A stretch of 64,000 nt of DNA from Aplidium turbinatum (Eukaryota; Chordata; Ascidiacea; Aplousobranchia; Polyclinidae): positions 38,838,498 to 38,902,497 of the forward strand of contig OU964921.1 of the NCBI GenBank assembly GCA_918807975.1, in the 5' to 3' direction. The position numbers and the translations under genes are program-made. Positions within the stretch are counted from its first letter, which is position 1. Every line of letters starts with the position of its first letter. Below are positions 55,201 to 64,000 of the stretch, in pieces. A model generated the notes under the pieces. That model worked only from the letters and a program-made list of their open reading frames with translations, did not search any database and had not been told where the DNA came from.

Positions 55201-58200
55201 ACGTGATATCATAGGCTACACACTACACAGCAAACCAGCAGATCCTTGTTTGGAAAAAAACAATTTACCAACTGTGCATGAATCCTGGGCACTGTGCTGT
55301 CATGTGCTGCTCGCTGAATAATGGAAGAAATTTCCTTTTCACGCGTTTCGAAACAATCCCAGAAGGCAAATCAGTCATTTTTTACATGGATTCAACGTTT
55401 GTTGACGTCGAATCCATGTAAAAAAACGACTGATTTGCTGCCTGGAAAGCAAGTGACAAAGAATGACGAAACGCGTTGCCAGAACGTTTGATTAATAGCT
55501 GCCATTGCCATAACTGATTCAATGCACGTATTGTAAAGGAGGTTAAAAATAAACGCTCAAAGTGGAAATATACGCCTCGTTTTGCATTGCAGGCATTCCC
55601 AGGCAACAAATCGGTGCTTTTTTACATCGATTCAACATCTGCAGATGTTGAAAAAAAGAAACGATTTGCTGCTTTAGTTAAGCGATGATTATGGATTCAA
55701 TAAAACGCATAATGCAACTGTTGATTGAAACCACGCAATGAGGTAAGTTACAAAGGTTCTCATACAATTCTCATCGTTAGAAAGCACCGTCATTTGCACA
55801 CCACAAGCACAAGTCCACAACATCTTCGGGTTAAGGTTAGTTAACTAACATCGCTAAATGACCATCATGACAAACAAAGCAAGAATAGAATGCTTTGGTT
55901 CTGCCAAGACGCATATCGGGTTAACGCTAAACAGAAGATGTAGTGGAGTGTAGACTGTAGAGGTCTGGTACTGAAACAGATCGCCAATCATGATCTACTC
56001 TGTTCAACTGCTCATCATATTATCTGACAGTGTTGATGATCTACGGTCTGGTGATGATGTAGAGCAGGGGTCCGCAAAGAGAGGGTCGCGACCCAAATTT
56101 GGGTTGCGAGATCATCCACTGTGTGTCGCAAAACAGTTTAAACGTACTATCATATAAATACATTTTTTTAGGCAAAAATAAATACAATCAAACAGTATAC
56201 TCTTAAATGTGCTAAATTTCATACAGTTTTGTACAAGAGCATTTATACTTTCAATGGTAGTATAGTAGGCTAGTCACCGCTTATTAAGCCCACGGTTAAT
56301 AGGTCCACCCGCTTATTAAGCCCGATAACCGATGGGCCATTCCGGAAATAATGAAATTATGAGTGACAGAAATTCGTCCCCCGCTTAATAGGTCCACTCT
56401 CCTAATAAGCCCAAAATTGTCCGGTCTCGATGTGGGTTTAACAAGCGGGGACGACCGTGTTGAAATTTGTATCAAATTGCAAAGTATTTTGCGCAAAATT
56501 ATATGCTTCTGAAACGTGTCGTGTAGGTCGCAAAGATTTAAAACGTTTGTTTTTTGGGTCGCGCCCGCGAGTATTTGTGGGCCCCTGATGTAGAGAAATG
56601 GTTGCAAGAATTTCAAATTTTCTTAATAAAACAGAAATTGACAAAGGAATTTTACTCACACGCATACAACAACACAAAGTCATGGGAAAATATCTGCATC
56701 AATGGATGTAAAAATTGGCTTGTTAAACAATCGAGCAGTCCACATACAACAACAGGCGACGTACTTGCTGTATTCATCGATATTGGAAGGACTATTCTGC
56801 AATTTGGAATTCATGTACGCACTTTGCACGTACGTTTGGTACTGTGTGATTTCGGCCATGTCTTCCTTGCTGCTTTCCTGTATCACAAAAGATAACAGCT
56901 CAAACCCACTCAGAAAAATACGTACTTTTACATAGATTCAAAGTCAGCAGACGTTGCAGCAATGGAAAAAAGACCGGTTTTGCTTATGAATCATATGACT
57001 TCTTATATCCGTGCAACTTTAGTTTATGGGCATGACGCTTTCTGTTGACCTCAAGCAGCAAGCACACAGTACAGCTGTGACTGACCAGTTGGTCTTGAAT
57101 ATTACGTTACAAGAGGATAATTGCAACTTAGCAATACAATGATCTGTGACTGTGATAGTAATTATCATAGAAACGCAACTCAAATTTATGGTGTCGCAAG
57201 CGCATAGTTTCTACACCTTTTTTATTCTCAGTTTTGCACCACAAAATGAAAGGAGGAAACATTAACATTAGAATAAAGGCACTGCGACGGGTTGCCTTAT
57301 CAGTTTCAAAAAATTTAGTCACAAATTTAACAATCTATTTACGCGATACCGATATTACTGACCGACGATAAAGATGCAAGAACCGCGGGGAGCATGAAGG
57401 TGACATCTGTGACAGACAATTCAACGATCCGTTGGAATGGAGTGATCGCCAATACCAAGTCGTGCTCTTCGAGCTGTGAGACAGTGAAAGTGATATGTCG
57501 TTATTGCAACTGATTGGGAATTTTTTTTATGATTTCTTTTTGCCTGAGTATAAACTTTTGAGCATTGTTGACCACAGTGAGAACTGAGATTATAAGAATA
57601 CCAAGCCAGCAAACGTTGCCATTTCACATCGTTTTAGCGTCTGGCTACGTCGAAACGACGTAAAAGTGGCAATTTTGCTGGTTGGGAAAAGCAAAGCAGT
57701 CTCTTAGAGAGAGCAAGTTTGTGATTTTCATCATCGATGCAAGTCTGAAACATTGATGCAGACGTTGAATCAATGTAAAAAAACATACAATTGTAAACAA
57801 AAATAATGTAAAATAACATACAAAAACATTTAAAAAACGACTGATTTGCTGTCTGAGTAGATTTATGCTTCTCTGGTATGAAGGTTCAAGCACGTTGTCG
57901 TTATAATGCTCAGTAGATTTATCATTAAAGTGGATAAGTTTGAACGTATGTAAAAAAATCTATCAGAAAAAAGATGCTTCAGAAATGTAAGTATAATTCT
58001 CAATGCAAACAATGTATAATACCCCGATTAATTTAAGATTCATTCCAGAGCGCAACACAAACTCATCTTTGACAGACCGGGTGGAGTTTGTTGAAACCGT
58101 AACTGTAATAGGAAAGTTAGCTTGTTCCATAATCTGTTGTAGTGAAATAACACCTCGTCTCTCCATTAGGTTCACAAGTAAAGGAGGTCCCGTTGCGAAC

Positions 58201-61200
58201 CATCCTTGAATGGACAGAGGCAAACTAAAGGAGAAAATGAGCGAGTTAAATACTCAAACGGTTATACCAGGTTCCACAGCTAGAGTAAGCAAGATAGTAA
58301 GCAAGAAACGTTTGGAAAAGGAGGATAAATCGCGGCAAACATAGTGGTCTGTTTCGTGATGAACAACAAAACCACATTGTAAGTTCAGAAATCAACCGAC
58401 ACATCAGAATATCGAATGTTAAACTAGTTTATATCCCAATAAACTTTACGATTCAGACAACGCAAAATAATCGCATCTCTTTCAATGCGGGTATGAGGCT
58501 TTCTACGTTTTTGGTTTCCAGGGTTCTGCTGTTCCTGCATTGTTTCAACCATAAGAATGCTTCAGGTGTGTGCAGACGCCTGATTCTTTCAACTACACAA
58601 TCTATTCGCTTGAACTGTTGGATTTGATGGACGCGCCAAATTATGTTCGTCCAAATAAATATAAAGTTAAGTTCTACAGCAAGTGCACGTTTGAAACCAT
58701 TGTGGTTACACCACCTTTTTCTTTTGTTGGTTTTGTTTCTGCATTTCATTTTTAACTGTGTCGCTTCTTTTGCATTCCGACAATGAAAGTTAAAGTGACT
58801 GAAACATCTGATGATTGACACAAAGTGTTATGAAGAAATTAAGGCCAGACTACGAATTGTCTCAGACAGAAAAGACGTTGAATCGATGTAAAAATGACAG
58901 ATTTTGCCATCTGGGTATGAACAAACCTCAAACTTTCGTTCAAGCGATTGCAATGAACAATCAAGACGTTGTGCTGAGTGCGTCGTACTTTGCTTTTAAA
59001 CCGACTTGCTGGCTGCACATCACAACAACATGTTAAAATCGTAGCGTTTCATATCTGCTTATACATACAAAGGTCAGTGTACAAAAAAAATATATTGCTC
59101 AATTTGTCATAACGTATTTAAATTTAAGACGACACATTTTCTTTGCTAGAATGTAAAGGAGTTTGCAAATGTGTGAAGCAGGCTGAAGTCAGTTGCTAAA
59201 AGACAACATTTCCATTAATACAATGTTATAAAGATAACAGCTAATTTGTTAATTATTTGCATCAGACCAATATAATCAAGCCATTGTGCATTTCAGAATA
59301 TTTACATGTTCAAAATACTGTAGTATTAAACTTCCCGATAATAAAATCTTTCCAGAATATCGATTTCTAGTTATGAATTATTAAAACCAACACCAGTAAA
59401 GATCGACTATGTATTAAAACACCACATGTACAGAGGCTAAGTCAATAAAAACTATTTTTTAAGCTTAATGCTGCAAGCTCAGGCCGTCCAAGTCTACAAT
59501 GAATGAACTTATAAACATTCATGCAAGGGGTCTGCTACTATTCGGTGAGTCCGATTCGGTGAGTTCCTAACCTCTAACCCTAAAACGGCAATGATAATTA
59601 GGCTACGGTACCCAATAATTTAAAAAAAAAATTTGAAAAAATCCCCGTTAAGGGATCGAACTCACCGAATCGGACTCACCGAAACGGGCCATTCCGTCAT
59701 GCAAGTGGCCAGAGAGAAAATCAATCGTTTTTTACATTAATTCAACGTCTGAAGACGTTGAATCAATGTCAAAACGGTTGATTTGCTGTCTGAGTGGTGG
59801 AAAGAGACAGCTCAGTTAGCAAACCTGTCTTTTCACACTGATTCAACGTTTGCAGACGTTGAAGCAATACAAAAAGTTAGCCATCTACGAAGTGTTAATG
59901 AGTTTATAAAAATATCAATATAATGAATATACCTTGCTGGTGGTGGCCTGGCCAGTTTGCGATTCACCCTTGCTGACTATTGTTAGTTCGTCTCCTTTTT
60001 GAAGAACAACAGTTGAAAATTTACCGGAAGAATCGTCGTTTGCAAGCGTCACTGTCAGCTGTTCTTGGATATAAACTTTGGAAGGAAACGCGTCGGCAAC
60101 TTCTTGAATGGAACGGAAAGTCTAAAATTGGCGATCATTGCAATTAGCATGATGTCTCACCAATACCATAATAAATCTATCTATAAAGTACCCTTACTCA
60201 TTATAAATGTCTATGAGTAATGCACTGAAATTGAAGATTACACTTTGCAAGCATACTCTTTCTAAAGGAAAGTATTGTATAATACGTGGTACAAAAAGAA
60301 AGGTTTCGTTTTATTATTATTATTTATGGGTCAAAAAATCCAAAGTTTTAGAAATATCAAAAAATACCATTAACTGAGCTTCATCCCTTTCAAAGTTATT
60401 GGTTATTTTGAATAAACCGCTGTATTCACTGGAAATTTCCACTTGCTTTCCCATCACATAGTGCCCTTCCTCTATCGTTTGAGCAATCATTCTAAAATGA
60501 AATGGACGAAAGAATAGTTCAACAAATGTTAAACATCAAGTGGTTAGAGAAATTAATATTCAAAAAAAAGTAAATTCAATCAAGTCTTATAAAATACTAA
60601 GCATCGAATGCTCCAATAGTAGATCTTTCAACAACAAGCAAATCGGGCGATCAAGCAGCTCAATCCATGGATTAATTTTTGGCATAATCCATAAACAATA
60701 TTCCACTGGTTAAAATCACTGATTGCAGATACCCGATTAATTAATCAGACAATTAACACAATCGAAAGCTAAAAGATTTGCTGTTGGTGCATTCAACCCC
60801 AATCGAGATAAGATGCACGTCAAAAAATTGTGCAAGTTCAAAAACACAAAAGTATAAAAAACAACTTTTGAACATGACAGTGCTTGATAGTAGTGACAAC
60901 ATATAATTTGCCTAAGATTTCAAAAAATCACATGCTTTTCTACCTTTTTCAAGGTCATTGCTAAGTATGGTAAATAACACTTAATACAAAAAAGGCTTTT
61001 TTCACAAAAGCAAAATGGTCAAACGAAAGCTTACAAGTGATTAAAAAAAAGCTTTTTGTAAGTTTTTAATCGAATTCATTTCAGATTGCAAAGCATATCT
61101 ATGTATGTGGCTGCTGAAATCTGCATTAGCAATTCAATCAAGAAAAACAGCTTAGGCACTAGATAAATGTGAAACATGATCAAAAAGCAAGGAAATCAGT

Positions 61201-62800
61201 AAACGTTTGTAGCTCCTGTGAGCTCTGCATACGCTACATTCATGTTCTCTAACGCCACTCATAATTGGTTCTGGAATCTGTATCATCCTTGCAGGCTTAT
61301 ATATAATTCATTCCTGCACTTTTCACTACTCTTAGGACTGAAATTCCACAAAGCGTGCGGTCGCTCTCTTACAATTGCGTTACATTAAGTTTTGCGTCCA
61401 TCTACGTTGTTAGTTTGTTGCGTGTCGCTTACAGTAGTCTATAAGTGGTCGCCATGTTTGTAATCTAGAACCAGTTCTTAAACTGCAAAGTCCAGCGTCA
61501 TTCTTAATTCTTTATATGTAAGGTCCAATAAGTTACAGAAGCCTCAGAAGGTGTTGGTTTCAACATGTAAGTTTGGTAGTCTACCTTACCTACTCTACAT
61601 GTTCCAATAAGTTCTGAGAAGTTTTAATATGTACGGTGGTAGCTGAAATGTAGGAAAGTAGTTTCAACAGTAGCCTATTCAAGATGACCAGTACATTCCA
61701 GTATGCAATCAGTGCGTTTCAATACGTCTTCAGTACGTTTCAATAAGTGACATGTGCCTAAAAGCTTTTTTATGGACTTCAGCTTCAAGTTTGATTTCAA
61801 TCAGTTCTACACTTTGTTGTTGCCTGTTGGTTTAATTTTTGGATGTCAGACCGGTCTTCCCTCTTTGTTCTGATGGTGTCTAGTTGATTTTGTTACTACA
61901 ATCAACTACTATGCAAGAGTATAGACATTGTCCTCAAGTCATCCCCACCACTACCATGCTCGGGATGTTATTGCACTAACTGCAGCTGTATATGAGCAGA
62001 TCACTATCAACAATGCTGATACACGTTCAAGATAAGCTCTGCTCTTCAACAGCAAAAGAAGTGAATGTAAAATCAGCAAGGCCTCATAAACATCTTCCAC
62101 TGGGCGAACTAAAATGACAACAATTTTAAATTCATATCATATCGTATCCAAATGCACATTGATTGTTAACGACTAGAACTACGGTACCTTATTGGGTTCC
62201 GCCTAGATAGCAACATCACTGGTTCAGCTTCAGGAAGATTGTAATCAGATGACGTTTTCTCTGACAGTTTCACAATCTGAAAACACAGTAAGTCATACAA
62301 ATGATAGTTCGTTATTTCACTTATGATAATGATGTCTACTTGTCTATTCCTTGCTTTCGAGGATGATAGTTTATGCAATAAAATGCTGACGGGGAGTTCT
62401 TAAATAGCTAATGAGTCAAATCCTGGCTTAAAAAGTTTAGCTACATATGGGACATGTAAGATCCTTTTTTCAAATACCGTACTCTTATGAAATACAATCA
62501 TTTTGATACTTTCATAATAACCAATAAAAAGATGAGTAAATAACTTTTGGAGTAATCAAAAAAATGACATACTTGGTCATTGTTGACAATATACGTATCT
62601 GAGCAGTACTTCAACCATTAACATGACAAGCAAATTGTTCAGCAACTTACAATCATTAAGTGATTGCAATGTATACCAAACAAGCAGTACAGGCACACTT
62701 GTACTACCTGAGGTAATCCAAACTTTTGTTCTATTTCTTCAAACGTAGACTGTTCTTCAGTCCATTTTAACTTTGTTCCAGCAGCAAGAATGTCATCCAT
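49277..62800 (-). CDS. GAREM-family GRB2-associated adaptor (CABIT domain)
   Basis: Exons on the minus strand: 62800-62708, 62276-62188, 60491-60368, 60121-59933, 58534-58450, 58204-58023 (or from 58224), 57473-57363, 56877-56765, 52744-52229, 51139-50961, 49725-49300, with a possible read-through stop at 49279-49277. The protein starts MDDILAAGTKLKW. Residues 1-330 match the CABIT module of vertebrate GAREM: IEEGHYVMG against LEEGHYVIG, FRSIQEVADAFPSKVYI against FNSVEEVAKAFPERVYV, KGDELTI, and NIDEYSK against DIDEYSR. Exon 9 has PxxP ligands (PPLPPRNSP, APPVPPKFRTP). Exon 11 has a YDNV site at about residue 618 (pYxN, GRB2 SH2 type). GAREM links growth-factor receptors to GRB2 and ERK signalling. 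The C-terminal SAM domain of vertebrate GAREM was not found. The exon 5/6 junction is uncertain: homology favours 58224, phase favours 58204. Confidence 0.9.
53335..53382. repeat. Perfect 21-bp-arm hairpin
   Basis: CGAGGAATTACAAAATGACA(C) is followed by a 6-base loop GCTTTT and its exact reverse complement. It lies in GAREM intron 8. No family copies elsewhere in the window. Confidence 0.85.
53668..53912 (+). mobile_element. tRNA-derived SINE (family A), well preserved
   Basis: TGCGTGGCCGAGTGGTGAG (box A), ACGTGGGTTCGACACCGCTC (box B), then GCACGCGGCTGTGTCTTGGC and a long body ending in an AT-rich tail. Closest mate is 33136-33360. It lies in GAREM intron 8, antisense to the gene. Confidence 0.85.
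53915..54060 (+). mobile_element. SINE family C body fragment
   Basis: It shares AAGCCTTTGGC, GAGAGTAGGGTG, TTCCTTTCTCTCGGCCG and CAGCAACTACAC with the body of 22420-22800. It ends in the inverted AACAACCAGC/GCTGGTTGTT junction. It directly follows the family A SINE, so one SINE probably inserted into the tail of the other. Confidence 0.7.
54250..54335. repeat. Palindromic MITE copy in GAREM intron 8
   Basis: AGACAGCAGAATCAGTCG and CGACTGATTTTTGTTGTCT are the ends. The centre is AGTCTGCAGACGTT with ACATTGATGC/GATCAATGT arms. One of several copies in GAREM introns. Confidence 0.85.
55010..55147. repeat. Composite palindromic MITE (two in tandem)
   Basis: Two AACGTCTGCAGA centres about 65 bp apart, each with TTACATTGAT or TTACATTAAT arms, share one outer left end (GAAATCAGTTC) and one outer right end (GAGCTGATTTGCTGAGTG). 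This looks like one copy inserted into, or recombined with, another. Confidence 0.7.
55359..55445. repeat. Palindromic MITE copy
   Basis: CCAGAAGGCAAATCAGTC and GACTGATTTGCTGCCTGG pair. The centre is AACGTTTGTTGACGTCG with ACATGGATTC/GAATCCATGT arms. The arm changes are matched on both sides (ATGGATTC with GAATCCAT), that is, compensatory. Confidence 0.85.
55599..55673. repeat. Palindromic MITE copy, right arm shortened
   Basis: CCAGGCAACAAATCGGTGC at the left, ACATCTGCAGATGT at the centre, then AAACGATTTGCTG. The right arm lacks the AATCAATGT part, so a small deletion has removed it. Confidence 0.75.
56065..56587. mobile_element. hAT MITE in GAREM intron 8
   Basis: The ends CAGGGGTCCGCAAA and TTTGTGGGCCCCTG are inverted repeats. 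ATGTAGAG is duplicated exactly (56057-56064 and 56588-56595). The inner part holds repeated TTATTAAGCCC / TTAATAGGTCCAC words (56278-56420) in both orientations. No transposase. It ends about 180 bp from GAREM exon 8. Confidence 0.92.
57606..57682. repeat. Palindromic MITE, diverged subfamily
   Basis: CCAGCAAACGTTGCCA and TGGCAATTTTGCTGG pair. The centre is TTAGCGTCTGGCTACG with TTTCACATCG/CGACGTAAAA arms. It uses CCAGCAAA ends, the same as the copies next to TNFR exons 7 and 9. It is 130 bp from GAREM exon 7. Confidence 0.75.
59528..59696. mobile_element. 169-bp element with asymmetric ends, 9-bp TSD
   Basis: It starts GGGTCTGCTACTATTCGG and ends CCGAAACGGGCCATTCCG. TCATGCAAG is duplicated exactly (59519-59527 and 59697-59705). 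Inside each end are inverted GTGAGTCCGATTCGGTGAG-type words. It has the same outer ends as the 2.3-kb element at 12074-14341 but a different core (GTGAGTCC instead of CTAGTCCG), so it is a non-autonomous relative. Confidence 0.88.
59709..59794. repeat. Palindromic MITE copy, near-perfect
   Basis: The centre AACGTCTGAAGACGTT and arms TACATTAATTC/GAATCAATGTC are flanked by AAATCAATCG and CGGTTGATTTGCTGTCTG. It lies 3 bp from the target duplication of the asymmetric element, so both entered the same short segment of GAREM intron 4. Confidence 0.85.
59811..59886. repeat. Palindromic MITE copy
   Basis: Centre AACGTTTGCAGACGTT, arms ACACTGATTC and GAAGCAATAC, ends CTCAGTTAGCAAAC and TTAGCCATC. It ends about 47 bp downstream of GAREM exon 4. 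Confidence 0.7.
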
Positions 62801-64000
62801 TTTGCGATTTCAAGTGTCAGAATGCAGTTAACTTTCTAAACCATTTAAACCATTTAGTTCAAACGCAAGCTCCTTAGAAGTGTTGCTCTATAATATAAAC
62901 ACATAATAAATTAATTAAGGTGAAGAACCAATAAGCACAGTTTTTATAAAAAATACATTTTCTATCCAATGTTCACTCAAAAATTGGGGTCACAAAAACA
63001 AGAAAGCGATGCCATAATACGTTCTGCTGAAAGTGGTAACAGAGTTTGATCTTAACGCTAGTCCGCTAGCCAATGGCTAGTGAAAATTTGTGCGGACTAG
63101 TAAAAATGTTGCAGTTCTAGTCCGATTGGCTAGTGAAAATATTGACAGCAAAGAAGAGCTTGTTGTCACTGTGTAATATTAATACGTCCCCATTCCCCAA
63201 GCTTGAACATTTTTACAAACAATATTTTATTTGACTCTTATTTCGTTTTTTTCCTCTTCTTTGGATTGTTACCTTATCGTAGTTGAAGAGCTTGTGTGCC
63301 TCCGTGACCTAAAGAGTTATGCTGACCCAACAAGCCAGACAGGTCTGACGGTAGAGGCCTAACCAAACGCAATCCATCCAATAGTCCATTTCTTTTGACA
63401 GTGAACGAATATTATGTATTGTACCACACTGGCGAGTGGCGTGTCATCTCGTACTACAGATGCACACAATGTAATATTAAAACATAAATAAATATTAAGC
63501 ACACCGCATGCCACATTTATTTTTTATGTTTTAAAATTGCATTGTTTGCGTCTGTAGTACAAGAAGGTGTTTTTGTGCGTATTGTTGCTCTCTTGTGCAT
63601 ACTGAAATCTGAAAGCCTTTAGTTAGTTTCAGTCTAAGCCAAAACACTTATCTTAATACGTCATCAGACAAGTGAAAAGTCAGTAAACTGGTTGTCGGAC
63701 TAGTGAAAAATCGTGCGGGCTAGTGAAAACAGGGAGCAACTAGTCCAGTGGGCTAGTGAAAAAAAGTTAAGATCGACCCCTGTATAAGGAGGTTCTTTTC
63801 TCTATTAATATCAGTCAGATATCAGAAGTGCTAAACCCATAGCATTGAAATTTAAATAAAATAATTATATATATTTAACTTTAAAGTTTCTAATTGTCAA
63901 TTTTGACAAGACTATTTTTTCCAATCAAACTTTTTTAACCATTACCAAATACAAATAGAGCACCATTACTTAATGCCTGATTTGATGCTTTTGAGATCAT
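62801..64000. other. 5' flank of GAREM, with a hAT-like relic
   Basis: No coding exon seen. 63048-63782 begins CAGAGTTTGATCTTAAC and ends GTTAAGATCGACCCCTG, an imperfect hAT-type pair without a matching 8-bp duplication. Its two sides carry several GGCTAGTGAAAA / GGACTAGTGAAAA units (63085-63145 and 63690-63770), all in the same orientation. The untranslated first exon and promoter of GAREM may lie between 62800 and 63040, but nothing specific is visible. Confidence 0.55.

Noticed and set aside
58453-58821. 122-codon minus-strand frame as a gene of its own
   Set aside because: The part below 58534 overlaps GAREM exon 5 in another frame, and the rest is the dispersed repeat shared with 41046-41130.

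Overview
The window is eukaryotic, intron-rich, AT-rich DNA packed with transposable elements. The three host genes are a TNF-receptor-like receptor, a membrane-anchored CAP (GLIPR1-like) protein and a GAREM adaptor. All have canonical GT-AG introns, and joining the exons keeps one reading frame through each gene. Their family make-up fits an invertebrate deuterostome. A tunicate (ascidian) is my best guess, made from gene content only and not proven.

Layout. 1-2683 is non-coding, with repeat relics. 2684-21727 (+) is a 15-exon TNF-receptor-superfamily-like gene: signal peptide, cysteine-rich ectodomain, Thr-rich stalk, one membrane span, and a long cytoplasmic tail that contains a tandemly duplicated exon pair. 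21728-27457 is intergenic, filled with SINEs and inverted-repeat elements. 27458-35344 (+) is a 7-exon CAP-domain protein with a C-terminal membrane span. 35345-49276 is mostly a run of hAT DNA transposons, one of which (39485-45467) carries an open 688-codon transposase. 49300-62800 (-) is a GAREM-family adaptor of at least 11 exons: CABIT module, proline-rich SH3 ligands and a YxN site. 62801-64000 is its 5' flank.

The most striking feature is the mobile DNA. At least twelve elements can be bounded to the base by terminal inverted repeats plus exact 8-bp target duplications, and several are nested inside one another. I also found a 5'-truncated LINE with an 11-bp target duplication inside a hAT element. 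Two elements have asymmetric ends and 9-bp duplications. A family of roughly 85-bp near-perfect palindromes recurs about 20 times. tRNA-derived SINEs of at least three families are scattered throughout.

The host genes are not an operon or pathway cluster. Two of the three (death-receptor-like receptor, GRB2-type adaptor) belong to receptor signalling families, but nothing in the sequence links them functionally. I saw no LTR retrovirus, Polinton or CRISPR array.
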